Below, in pieces: positions 1 through 6,349 of a stretch of 11,456 bases of DNA. The first letter of the stretch is position 1; the number at the start of each line of letters is the position of its first letter. The notes below the pieces were generated by a model. The model was given only the letters and a program-made list of their open reading frames with translations, ran no database searches and had not been told where the DNA came from. Made by a program: the position numbers and the translations under genes. The stretch lies in NCBI GenBank assembly GCA_025997935.1, contig BNVG01000065.1:1-11456 (forward strand), in the 5' to 3' direction. The stretch comes from Synergistales bacterium (GTDB lineage Bacteria > Synergistota > Synergistia > Synergistales > Aminobacteriaceae).

Positions 1-172
1 GATTACGGGGCTGAATCGCTTCACGCTTTCGCATTGCGGCTCTCATACTCCCATGCCTACGCTTAAACCTCACCTCACGGCTTTGGCTCCAAGGCTTGGT
101 ACTGACTGCTTGCTAAGCTTTGTCAGGACGGGACTCTTACCCGGCTGTATTACGGGCACCGAACTGGCGCAC
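1..172 (-). mobile_element. Group II intron, 5' end only (continues past the left edge)
   Basis: Read on the minus strand from 172, the sequence starts with GTGCGCC, matching the GUGYG consensus for the 5' end of group II introns. It continues with a GGGTAAGAGTCCC stretch, a GGTTTAAGCGTAGGC-like segment and a GCGAAAGC tetraloop hairpin, as in domain I of bacterial group II introns. The intron body, its reverse transcriptase/maturase and its 3' end would lie beyond base 1. The insertion point is between 173 and 172, about 85 bases downstream of the phosphatase stop, so no gene is visibly interrupted. The subclass cannot be told from this much sequence. The plus strand has an open frame here (about 70 codons), which is best seen as the shadow of a structured RNA. 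The identification rests on recalled consensus, not on a covariance search. Confidence 0.66.
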
Positions 173-202
173 TCCAGATTACATCAAACCGCCGCGCTTT
201 AT

Positions 203-230
203 AAAGTGTAAACGCGCTCTCAAGCGACGC
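203..230 (-). terminator. Weak hairpin terminator candidate after the phosphatase gene
   Basis: On the minus strand, about 28 bases past the stop at 258, a CGCT/AGCG stem with a four-base TGAG loop is extended by three more pairs (one G-U) across a bulged base. A TTTACACTTT tract follows. The stem is short and the T-run is interrupted, so termination is only plausible. Confidence 0.3.
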
Positions 231-257
231 GCCCCTCTATTCCTCTGCCGCAGGAGC

Positions 258-1166
258 CTATCGGTTGTCTGCGTTCAGTTTTAATACGCGCTCAATGAAG
301 AACCCTTCGCGCACTCCGTATTTGCTGATGTGTAGCTCTTCGCAGCCGAGCCGCTTAACGGCTTCTTCCAAAATCAGTAAGCCGGGGTAAAGCGTCAATA
401 CGCGTTCAGGAGCGTTCTTATATAGTGTTTGATACACGCCCGGTTCGGACTTCTCAAGCATACGCCGAATTGCTTTAACGTGTTTCGCCGGGAAACCATT
501 TTGCGGAGCGCCAAACAGCGCTTGCGACATCTTTAACGCGGCTCGAGCTGTACCGCCAATACCAATTAATGTTTTGACGCTTGCGTTATTCCAATCGAAA
601 GCGTTGAACAAATCGCGAATTTCATAACGCATTTTGCTCTTTTCGGATTTAGCGACAAGCGGTCCGCGCATAAACTTAGTGTATAGCCCGAGACACCCCA
701 CAGCCAAGCTGATTTTTTCCGTAGGGACGCCGTTGGAAAAAGACACAAGCTCGGTGCTTGCTCCGCCGATATCGATTAGGAAACCATCAGACAACTTTGT
801 TCCGTGCGTAACGCCAATGAAATCGAGGTAGGCTTCTTCATCACCGGAAAGCTCCTCGGGGGAAAGCCCTGTTTCACCATAGATAATACTGATTGCGTCG
901 CTCTTATTATTAACGTTTCGCAGCGATGCTGTTGCGAATACTCTAATATCATTCATCGGAACGAACTTGAGCGCTAAATCGCGGAAGCCGCGCAGAACCT
1001 CGCATACTTGATGAACTCCCCCGCGCTCCATGAATCCGTTACGCACATAGCCAGCAAGCCCAACAGCCTCTTTTTGGCTAAACAGAGTTTCAATTTCGCC
1101 GCCATTATATTCAAACACGCATAAACGCACCGTGTTTGAACCCATATCTATTACTGCGCTTGTCAT
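258..1166 (-). CDS. Ppx/GppA-family phosphatase (exopolyphosphatase or pppGpp phosphatase)
   Basis: Predicted cytoplasmic enzyme of the Ppx/GppA branch of the ASKHA (actin/hexokinase-fold) superfamily, which hydrolyses inorganic polyphosphate and/or pppGpp. At 302 residues it matches the short, two-subdomain form rather than the roughly 500-residue E. coli enzymes. Visible signatures are the N-terminal phosphate loop DMGSNTVR (residues 7-14), ATASLR (78-83), the second phosphate loop IDIGGASTEL (131-140), IGIGGTAR (201-208) and SKYGVREG (281-288). The start at 1166 is chosen because AAGGAGA lies just upstream and because the longer in-frame start at 1235 lies upstream of this gene's -10 and -35 elements. 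Which substrate it prefers cannot be read from the sequence. It looks like a complete housekeeping or stress-response gene bordering the accessory region. Confidence 0.93.
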   Translation of the reverse strand: MTSAVIDMGSNTVRLCVFEYNGGEIETLFSQKEAVGLAGYVRNGFMERGGVHQVCEVLRGFRDLALKFVPMNDIRVFATASLRNVNNKSDAISIIYGETGLSPEELSGDEEAYLDFIGVTHGTKLSDGFLIDIGGASTELVSFSNGVPTEKISLAVGCLGLYTKFMRGPLVAKSEKSKMRYEIRDLFNAFDWNNASVKTLIGIGGTARAALKMSQALFGAPQNGFPAKHVKAIRRMLEKSEPGVYQTLYKNAPERVLTLYPGLLILEEAVKRLGCEELHISKYGVREGFFIERVLKLNADNR

Positions 1167-1203
1167 AATACATCTCCTTGAGTATAGTTCTTTAACAAGG
1201 TTC

Positions 1204-1232
1204 ATTATAGTTCCGCCGAATATAGAGCACAA
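1204..1232 (-). promoter_or_regulatory. Sigma-70-type promoter for the phosphatase gene
   Basis: On the minus strand, TTGTGC (1232-1227) and a perfect TATAAT (1209-1204) are separated by 17 bases. The expected transcript would start near 1197 and carry the AAGGAGA ribosome binding site about 10 bases before the chosen ATG at 1166. The -35 match is only partial. Confidence 0.6.
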
Positions 1233-1636
1233 CAAAAAATGTATGCATTGCGTAAAATGTCGAAAAACATTCGCGAGTCACCAAAACCGGCGCGCTTTGT
1301 AACCTTAAGTACCGGAATTTTATATCGAGGATTAGAGTAGAAGCGTTGAAAAGCCTATAAAAATTTACATGGTGTTGCTTGCAAAAGCCCTCTCAGCGGG
1401 ATTTCAATTTGAAATGGCTACAGCACAAGACATTATTTATGCCTCCCGTTAAATAATTTCCAAGAAAATTTCTGTTTCGTTAGCGCGTAAGGCTGCTTTT
1501 TTGTCGGAGCATAATTATTCGCGTATAAATTTTAACATAACTTAGATAACGGTCACATTATGTCCTACCCTCTGAATATAATCAAATCACAGAGTTACAA
1601 AGAGCTAAACACAATATCAGGAGGAGGACAATTCAA
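1233..1636. other. Divergent intergenic region, about 400 bases, no convincing gene
   Basis: This gap separates the minus-strand phosphatase from the plus-strand GTPase operon. It holds a hairpin-forming AATGT/ACATT repeat with a GCG/CGC extension (around 1251-1277), a 28-codon open frame at 1369-1452 with no ribosome binding site, a compact inverted repeat ATTTCAA/TTGAAAT at 1401-1415, and the GTPase promoter near its right end. The small frame reads like protein, but there is no further support for it as a gene. Confidence 0.5.
1501..1529 (+). promoter_or_regulatory. Sigma-70-type promoter for the GTPase operon
   Basis: TTGTCG (1501-1506) and TATAAA (1524-1529) are separated by exactly 17 bases. 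The -10 matches five of six consensus bases and the -35 matches four. The implied leader before the first GTPase ATG at 1637 is about 100 bases, long enough to carry a regulatory structure, although none is obvious. The leader ends in a strong AGGAGGAGG ribosome binding site (1619-1627). Confidence 0.5.
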
Positions 1637-2749
1637 ATGGATTTCGACGCCCAGAATTTCGACTACGAAGCGGAGTTTCAGAAAATCAAGGAGACTGTCG
1701 CCAAGCCTAACATATTGGTGACGGGCGCCACTGGCGCGGGGAAGAGTTCGCTTATCAATCACCTGTTCGGCGAAGACACGGCTCCGGTCGGAGAGGGGCG
1801 TCCCGTCACGAAGGGTATTCTTCCCTATTCCTCACCTAATTTGAGCGTCAATTTGTATGACAGTCAAGGATATGAGATAGATGACTGCAACGAGAACTAT
1901 GAATACCGCAATAATATCTTGGGTTTCATAGACGAGCGAAAGAGGAGCGGTGACATAGAGACTCACATCCACGAAGTTTGGCATTGCGTCTCAGCGTCAG
2001 GCAAGCGCGTCACGGACATGGACATTGACATCATAGGCGAAATCAAAGAGCGGAATTTGCCCGTCGCGGTCGTGTTCACTCAAATAGACGGCGTGGACGA
2101 GGCGGAGCTTTCCGCTCTTGTCGGGCGAGTAGAGGAGGCGTGCGAGGGAGTGGTGCATTTTGCCGTATGCTGCGCTAAAGACGAGGAGGTACAGAATCGC
2201 TTGAAGGGTTATCTTCAATGGACAGAGCTTCTTGACTGGGCGACCGCCAATCTTGACGACGCCTTGCGCGAGGGCTTCATATCATCACTCAAAGGTTCTT
2301 TGAATGAGAAGCGAGACTTGGCGCTGGGGAAGATTATCCCGATATATACGGCCATTGCCTCCGGCGTCGGAGCGGTTCCCATTCCGTTTTCCGATATGTT
2401 CGCGCTCATACCGCTGCAAGTCAAGATGAGTATGCACATCATGAACACCTACGGGCTCGATAATATGAGCGGCGTCACATCAAGAGCCATAGAGTCGTTT
2501 GCCGTGTCGCAAATAGGAAGGTTAATAGCGAGAACGCTCGCCTCCAATCTGTTGAAGCTGATTCCAGTCGCCGGCGCGGTCGTTAGAGGCGCGGTAAACG
2601 CCACGGTAGCGGGCGCGTTTACCAACGCAATGGGCAAAGCCGTTTGTGAACTTGGTTATCGCTATGTTTACGACACTGTGGTCGAAGGCAAGAAAACACC
2701 ATTGCCCGAGGCGTTCACATCAACAGCCTTAATCGACAGCATGTTCTAA
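1637..2749 (+). CDS. P-loop GTPase with C-terminal DUF697-like hydrophobic domain
   Basis: Predicted GTPase of the TRAFAC class, 370 residues. G-domain motifs are clear: Walker A GATGAGKSS (30-38), a GRPVT switch I with Thr58, DSQG at 75-78 in place of the usual DxxG, and TQID (148-151) in the NKxD position; CCAKD (178-182) may be the G5 loop. Residues about 230-345 form a hydrophobic domain with AVPIPFSDMFALIPLQ (246-261) and LIPVAGAVVRGAVNA (308-322). This resembles the DUF697/YcjF-like domain that follows G domains in several bacterial GTPases and is expected to associate with or insert into membranes. The ATG at 1637 follows an excellent AGGAGGAGG site. It is the first gene of a three-gene operon, 33 bases ahead of the second GTPase. 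Its cellular role is unknown; a membrane-linked stress or anti-phage switch is inference. Confidence 0.85.
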   Translation: MDFDAQNFDYEAEFQKIKETVAKPNILVTGATGAGKSSLINHLFGEDTAPVGEGRPVTKGILPYSSPNLSVNLYDSQGYEIDDCNENYEYRNNILGFIDERKRSGDIETHIHEVWHCVSASGKRVTDMDIDIIGEIKERNLPVAVVFTQIDGVDEAELSALVGRVEEACEGVVHFAVCCAKDEEVQNRLKGYLQWTELLDWATANLDDALREGFISSLKGSLNEKRDLALGKIIPIYTAIASGVGAVPIPFSDMFALIPLQVKMSMHIMNTYGLDNMSGVTSRAIESFAVSQIGRLIARTLASNLLKLIPVAGAVVRGAVNATVAGAFTNAMGKAVCELGYRYVYDTVVEGKKTPLPEAFTSTALIDSMF

Positions 2750-2782
2750 AGAATATCCGAACAAGAAAGGACTTTGAAAGTC

Positions 2783-3910
2783 ATGAAGAGCAACGAGCTT
2801 GCTACAAACGTCCTCATCATGGGCAAGACCGGCGTCGGGAAAAGCTCTTTTATCAACTATCTCTACCCATCCGCCAAACGCGAAACCGGCGCCGGCAGAC
2901 CCATAACCGGCAGAGGGATTTACAGGAGCGTTCTGCGACTCGAAAACAACTTGGCGGTAAATCTGTACGACACATGGGGGCTCGAAGCTGGTCACGCCGC
3001 AGAGTGGAAGGAGATTATCTTAGGCGAGGTTCGCAAGCACGATATGCGCGACATCAAAGACTGGTTTCACACGATAATCTACTGTCTGTCCGCGAAGTCC
3101 GCCCGCGTGGAGTATTTTGAGACGGAGCAAATTAAAATGCTCCTCAGGAGCGGAAACAGAGTTATTGTGGTGATGACTCATTGCGACCTGGGCAACGTGA
3201 GCGGAGCGATAGACAAGATGACCGAGATACTGCTCGACGAGTGCGGCCTTAGGACAGGTGACATTATACGCGCGTCTTCCGTGCAAAAGAAACTCTTGGG
3301 CGGCGAGATGAAAGAACCCTTCGGGAGGGACGCGGCCATCGAGCGGATAACCGCCAACTTGTGGGAGTCCGTAGCGGAAAAGATACCGCCGTTGCTCAAA
3401 TCTCACGGCACGGCACTAATTGAGCAATGGCATGATAAATGTCTGTCCCTGATAGACAACGACATATCTTTCTTCAACCATATGTCGAACAGCGCAATCA
3501 AGTCGCTCATGGACAAGATAAATAAACGCGCGCAAGATTGCAGAGCGGATTTTTCCAAGCTCGCCACGGACAAACTCAGCGAGGCTGTAATCTATTATTG
3601 CAACCTCCGTGAAAAATACGAGGAAATCCCCGCCGACAGCTTCGAGCGCGCTACAATAGACTCGCCGCACGTCTTTCATAGTTTCGCCGAGGATGAGTCT
3701 ATGGAGGACAAGGTTATCGCTGTATGCGCAATGATAGTCGTTCCGTTTGTCATTCCATACGTCGCTGATTTCAGGAGGGACGAATTGAAGTACGAACTAA
3801 CGCGGTTCAAGTCGCAAATGGAGGATTGGCTTGAGTTATACGTTGACGAGGTGCGGTTGCGGCTTGACGGTAACGATAAGGCTGAGACTGCGTTGGCGGT
3901 TGCAATATAA
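2783..3910 (+). CDS. Second P-loop GTPase with helical, membrane-segment C-terminus
   Basis: 375-residue predicted GTPase, related to its upstream neighbour in the G domain only. Motifs are GKTGVGKS (14-21), GRPIT with switch-I Thr42, DTWG (63-66) and THCD (132-135), with RASSV (163-167) as a likely G5 loop. Both GTPases share the GRP(V/I)T switch I and TxxD G4 pattern, which suggests paralogous or partner GTPases. Residues about 205-300 look largely alpha-helical. They are followed by one hydrophobic segment (311-328) and a charged helical tail (330-365), unlike the C-terminal domain of the first GTPase. The ATG at 2783 is preferred over the in-frame TTG at 2774 because AGAAAGGA (2764-2771) is only 2-3 bases from the TTG but 11 bases from the ATG. 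Two dissimilar GTPases in tandem recall dynamin-like or septin-like heteromers, but that is inference. Confidence 0.8.
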   Translation: MKSNELATNVLIMGKTGVGKSSFINYLYPSAKRETGAGRPITGRGIYRSVLRLENNLAVNLYDTWGLEAGHAAEWKEIILGEVRKHDMRDIKDWFHTIIYCLSAKSARVEYFETEQIKMLLRSGNRVIVVMTHCDLGNVSGAIDKMTEILLDECGLRTGDIIRASSVQKKLLGGEMKEPFGRDAAIERITANLWESVAEKIPPLLKSHGTALIEQWHDKCLSLIDNDISFFNHMSNSAIKSLMDKINKRAQDCRADFSKLATDKLSEAVIYYCNLREKYEEIPADSFERATIDSPHVFHSFAEDESMEDKVIAVCAMIVVPFVIPYVADFRRDELKYELTRFKSQMEDWLELYVDEVRLRLDGNDKAETALAVAI

Positions 3911-3946
3911 AGTCGTTTGGATAATAGAAAATCGGAGGTGAAGTCA

Positions 3947-4297
3947 ATGTCATTACCGTTGTTATCTTTTGATCCTTTTGATTCTGTGGAAATAGCGTCG
4001 CGTGAAATTTACAAGACTTTTCTCAAAGACGGACAGTTGCCCGCAGATAAACTCATTGAGGCGGCTTGTGAAACAAAGTGTTCACGGTGTGGGCACGTGA
4101 TCAAAAAAGGCGCGAAACTTATGGTGGCGTCGTATACGTATTATCCGCCGCGCAACCTATTCATCACATATGTCATAGCGCCGCCAAGGATACCGAAGAC
4201 CGGCTACAAAATCCTGTGCGAGGAGTGCTCGAAAGACAGCACTATCAAGGGTGTTGCGAAGGAGACTTGGAAAAAAATCTTCGGTATTTTTAGGTAG
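3947..4297 (+). CDS. Small CxxC/CxxC (probable zinc-binding) protein
   Basis: 116-residue protein of unrecognised family. Two cysteine pairs, CSRC (45-48) and CEEC (91-94), are about 42 residues apart and flank a beta-rich stretch with many aromatic residues and prolines. This arrangement fits a zinc ribbon or treble-clef knuckle; Cys41 and His50 are further possible ligands. The ATG at 3947 is chosen over an in-frame TTG at 3917 because GGAGG (3934-3938) sits eight bases before it. It follows the second GTPase by 36 bases on the same strand with no terminator between, so it is probably the third gene of that operon and may be an accessory or sensor subunit. No catalytic motif is visible. Confidence 0.65.
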   Translation: MSLPLLSFDPFDSVEIASREIYKTFLKDGQLPADKLIEAACETKCSRCGHVIKKGAKLMVASYTYYPPRNLFITYVIAPPRIPKTGYKILCEECSKDSTIKGVAKETWKKIFGIFR

Positions 4298-4324
4298 GTG
4301 AAGATTCGGACAGCAGTGAGCAAG

Positions 4325-4353
4325 CGCCGCCTTGTCGGTGATTTGTCTTTTTT
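4325..4353 (+). terminator. Possible Rho-independent terminator after the GTPase operon
   Basis: A five-pair stem, CGCCG/CGGTG (one G-U pair) with a six-base loop at 4325-4340, is followed by ATTTGTCTTTTTT. The stem is short, but the T-rich tail ends in six Ts. The site lies 28 bases after the stop of the small cysteine protein and just before the promoter of the next operon, where a terminator would be expected. Confidence 0.4.
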
Positions 4354-4386
4354 GCCTCGCGTTGCGTAGGTGTTGAGCGCGCAATG

Positions 4387-4395
4387 TGATACAAT
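4387..4395 (+). promoter_or_regulatory. Extended -10 promoter candidate for dinJ-yafQ
   Basis: TGATACAAT is an extended -10 element (TGN followed by TACAAT, 5 of 6). No good -35 is found 17 bases upstream, as is common with extended -10 promoters. The transcript would start close to the GAGGTG ribosome binding site (4402-4407). DinJ-type antitoxins, alone and with their toxins, usually repress their own promoter; a clear operator palindrome was not identified here. Confidence 0.4.
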
Positions 4396-4414
4396 CGTGG
4401 CGAGGTGATATGAA

Positions 4415-4711
4415 ATGGCTAAAACTGCAAGTCTGAACATCAGAATTGATCCTGAAACAAAATCAGGCGCCGAACAACTTTTTTCACAATTCGGCATTAC
4501 GGTTACGGACGCGGTTAATATGTTTCTCCGCCAGTCCTTGATGGTCGGTGGTCTGCCTTTTGAACTTAAACAGCCTCGCCACAAAATGGAGACAGAGGCG
4601 GCTCTTCAGGAAGCTCGCGGGATTATAGTCGGACGAATCAAGACAAAGGCATATCACAGCGCGCGTGAATTGTCAGAGGAACTTGACAGAGAAATGCTGT
4701 CGGAGAACTGA
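4415..4711 (+). CDS. dinJ: RelB/DinJ-family antitoxin
   Basis: 98-residue antitoxin of the RelB/DinJ type. Residues about 4-45 form the ribbon-helix-helix DNA-binding part: the strand SLNIRIDPET, then two helices ending in DAVNMFLRQSL. GGLPFEL (45-51), typical of DinJ, follows. The C-terminal half is charged and presumably wraps and neutralises the toxin. GAGGTG lies upstream of the ATG. The stop is five bases before the toxin start, as usual for translationally coupled antitoxin-toxin pairs. At 98 residues it is slightly longer than E. coli DinJ (86). Confidence 0.92.
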   Translation: MAKTASLNIRIDPETKSGAEQLFSQFGITVTDAVNMFLRQSLMVGGLPFELKQPRHKMETEAALQEARGIIVGRIKTKAYHSARELSEELDREMLSEN

Positions 4712-4716
4712 ACGGA

Positions 4717-4989
4717 ATGTTTGAGTTGCACACTACTTCGCAATACCGGAAAGATCGTAAACTTGCAAAAAAACGCGGGCTTGACATGGATTTGTTGGAC
4801 GACGTGATTCAACAACTTATAGAGGGGAAAACGCTCAATCCAAAACTAAACGATCACGCATTAACCGGCAATTACGAAGGTTTTCGCGAGTGCCACATTC
4901 AAAATGACTGGCTGTTGATTTACGCGCGTGACAATGACCAATTAGTTCTTGTTCTTACGCAAACCGGTTCACATTCTGATTTGTTCTGA
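4717..4989 (+). CDS. yafQ: YafQ-type mRNA interferase toxin
   Basis: 90-residue RelE-superfamily toxin of the YafQ group, which cleaves mRNA in the ribosomal A site. The family's catalytic residues are all present: His47 in NDHAL, His60 in ECHI, Asp64 in NDW and His86 in SHSDLF, with the terminal Phe90. The length and the GSHSDLF C-terminus match full-length YafQ, so the toxin should be active. The ribosome binding site GGAGA is inside the 3' end of the antitoxin gene. It probably serves as an addiction or stress module stabilising the island; a direct role for the flanking operons is not shown. Confidence 0.94.
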   Translation: MFELHTTSQYRKDRKLAKKRGLDMDLLDDVIQQLIEGKTLNPKLNDHALTGNYEGFRECHIQNDWLLIYARDNDQLVLVLTQTGSHSDLF

Positions 4990-5114
4990 TGAATATTGAA
5001 TTGCAAAGCAACACATGAACCTTAGCGGCGGCGAAGTGAAACATGCGCTACCTTATTAGCAATATCAACAGTTGGGCATATCGGCGGTCAATGTGCAATT
5101 TTTTAATTTTTCTC

Positions 5115-5143
5115 TTGAATTATTCAGTAAACCGCTATATTAT
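5115..5143 (+). promoter_or_regulatory. Sigma-70-type promoter for the membrane protein/Sel1 operon
   Basis: TTGAAT (5115-5120) and TATTAT (5138-5143) have 17 bases between them, preceded by an A/T-rich stretch (5098-5113) that could act as an UP element. The leader would be about 30 bases, with GGGAGG (5165-5170) eight bases before the ATG at 5179. This makes the operon independent of dinJ-yafQ. The rest of the 189-base gap shows nothing else convincing. Confidence 0.55.
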
Positions 5144-5178
5144 AGTCGAAATAAACGCTTTATTGGGAGGATTTTGCA

Positions 5179-6336
5179 ATGCGCGACCTTGAAAACATTC
5201 AAGAAAACGATGTAATCGAATTTATCACAGAAACCTCTGATTTGATAAAGAGCAATACGTCCGGGGATTTGAGTCGTTCAGCTGAAAATATCGTTACAGC
5301 TGGTGCATCAGATATTTTGGCCACCAGACTAACTAATGATGTTGAATTTTGGAAGTGGATGGGGCTTAACTATAATAACCTCGCAAAAAACAACTTGGCT
5401 AATCCCGATAGCATAGCTAAAAGCGCTGAAGCGATGAAAATAAGCATACAAGGCAAGGGTTATGAATGGGATTATATGACAAATCTGCGAAATGACCCTC
5501 GTAATATATTCTCAAGGATTGATGCCGGCATTGACCCGACACAACCGGGTATAGACATCACAAAAACTGATATGGTAACCGGAAATCAATCCACTTACCA
5601 AAACAAAGCGTACACAAGTAACAATTCTCTTGATTTGCATAACACGCCAAAAGATGCGACAGTTGTTACCAACTCTGAAAAAGTTGCCGACGCGAAAGCG
5701 CAAGGCTACAACACGGAGTCCTTCCAAGACAGTAAAATGGTTACCAAAAACACTCAAAGGCGTATTGCCGATGGTAAAGCCTACCGTAACACTTCATACA
5801 CATTCAAAAATGTAGCTGGAGTTATGGCAAAAGCGGTAGGAATCGGCTTCGTTGTCGGATGTACCACTGAAGCGATTTTATGTTACAGACAATATAAAAA
5901 CGGACAAATCACAAAAGAAGAATATATCAAAAATATCCTTGCATCCGGTGGAGAAATTGGCGTCACGGCCGCCGCGACTTCAGGGATAATGGTTCCCATT
6001 AGTGCCGCGATTACTGCGGCAGGACTTGCTAATCCAATCGCTATCCCAATTTCGTTTGTTATTGCCGGAGCTGTAAACAAGATTGTTGCTCCGGCTTTTG
6101 GCAGAGGCGATTATCTAAAAATTCTTAGAGATGCAAAGTATTACCGAGATTTAACGGATATGTCCGCCAACTTGGCAATTCAAATGGAACAGTCCGGCAG
6201 ACAATTTCGTGAGTTTTTATACTCGGCGGCGGAGCAACATATGATTTTTCTGAAACAGAAAACCGTTGACGCAGACCTTAGGCTGAAAGACCAAAATCTG
6301 ACAACCGCCTTAGGACATCTTTACAACGAAATATAG
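5179..6336 (+). CDS. Membrane protein with a PD-(D/E)XK-like (D...QxK) domain
   Basis: 385-residue protein of no family I can name. Residues about 90-185 have the layout of a PD-(D/E)XK nuclease core: Glu96 in a helix (GKGYEWDYM), Asp126 in PGIDI, then YQNK with Gln141 and Lys143, the QxK variant of ExK, and a following strand/helix (DATVVTNSEKVADA). The C-terminal half has hydrophobic, glycine/alanine-rich segments: VMAKAVGIGFVVG (215-227) and a long stretch at about 258-308 containing SGIMVPISAAITAAG. These should insert into or cross a membrane. The last 75 residues are helical and polar. The start at 5179 has a good GGGAGG site. The stop overlaps the ribosome binding site of the next gene, so the two proteins are probably made together. 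The nuclease reading rests on motif spacing alone. Confidence 0.6.
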   Translation: MRDLENIQENDVIEFITETSDLIKSNTSGDLSRSAENIVTAGASDILATRLTNDVEFWKWMGLNYNNLAKNNLANPDSIAKSAEAMKISIQGKGYEWDYMTNLRNDPRNIFSRIDAGIDPTQPGIDITKTDMVTGNQSTYQNKAYTSNNSLDLHNTPKDATVVTNSEKVADAKAQGYNTESFQDSKMVTKNTQRRIADGKAYRNTSYTFKNVAGVMAKAVGIGFVVGCTTEAILCYRQYKNGQITKEEYIKNILASGGEIGVTAAATSGIMVPISAAITAAGLANPIAIPISFVIAGAVNKIVAPAFGRGDYLKILRDAKYYRDLTDMSANLAIQMEQSGRQFREFLYSAAEQHMIFLKQKTVDADLRLKDQNLTTALGHLYNEI

Positions 6337-6349
6337 GAGAATAGAAACT

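Noticed and set aside
2..211. Plus-strand open frame of about 70 codons, open at the left edge
   Set aside because: The same bases read on the minus strand fit the structured 5' region of a group II intron. The frame has no start in the window and no recognisable protein sequence.
1167..1235. N-terminal extension of the phosphatase from the ATG at 1235
   Set aside because: It would begin upstream of a promoter with a perfect TATAAT, and AAGGAGA favours the ATG at 1166, which begins the conserved domain directly.
1401..1415. ATTTCAA/TTGAAAT palindrome as an operator
   Set aside because: It is a clean 7-base inverted repeat, but it lies about 100 bases upstream of the nearest promoter and could occur by chance in A/T-rich DNA.
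1369..1452. A 28-codon frame in the 400-base intergenic region
   Set aside because: The encoded sequence looks protein-like, but there is no ribosome binding site and no family match. It may be a relic; there is too little to call a gene.
3020..3406. 128-codon minus-strand open frame inside the second GTPase
   Set aside because: It is an antisense frame over strong GTPase coding sequence, with no ribosome binding site and no domain.
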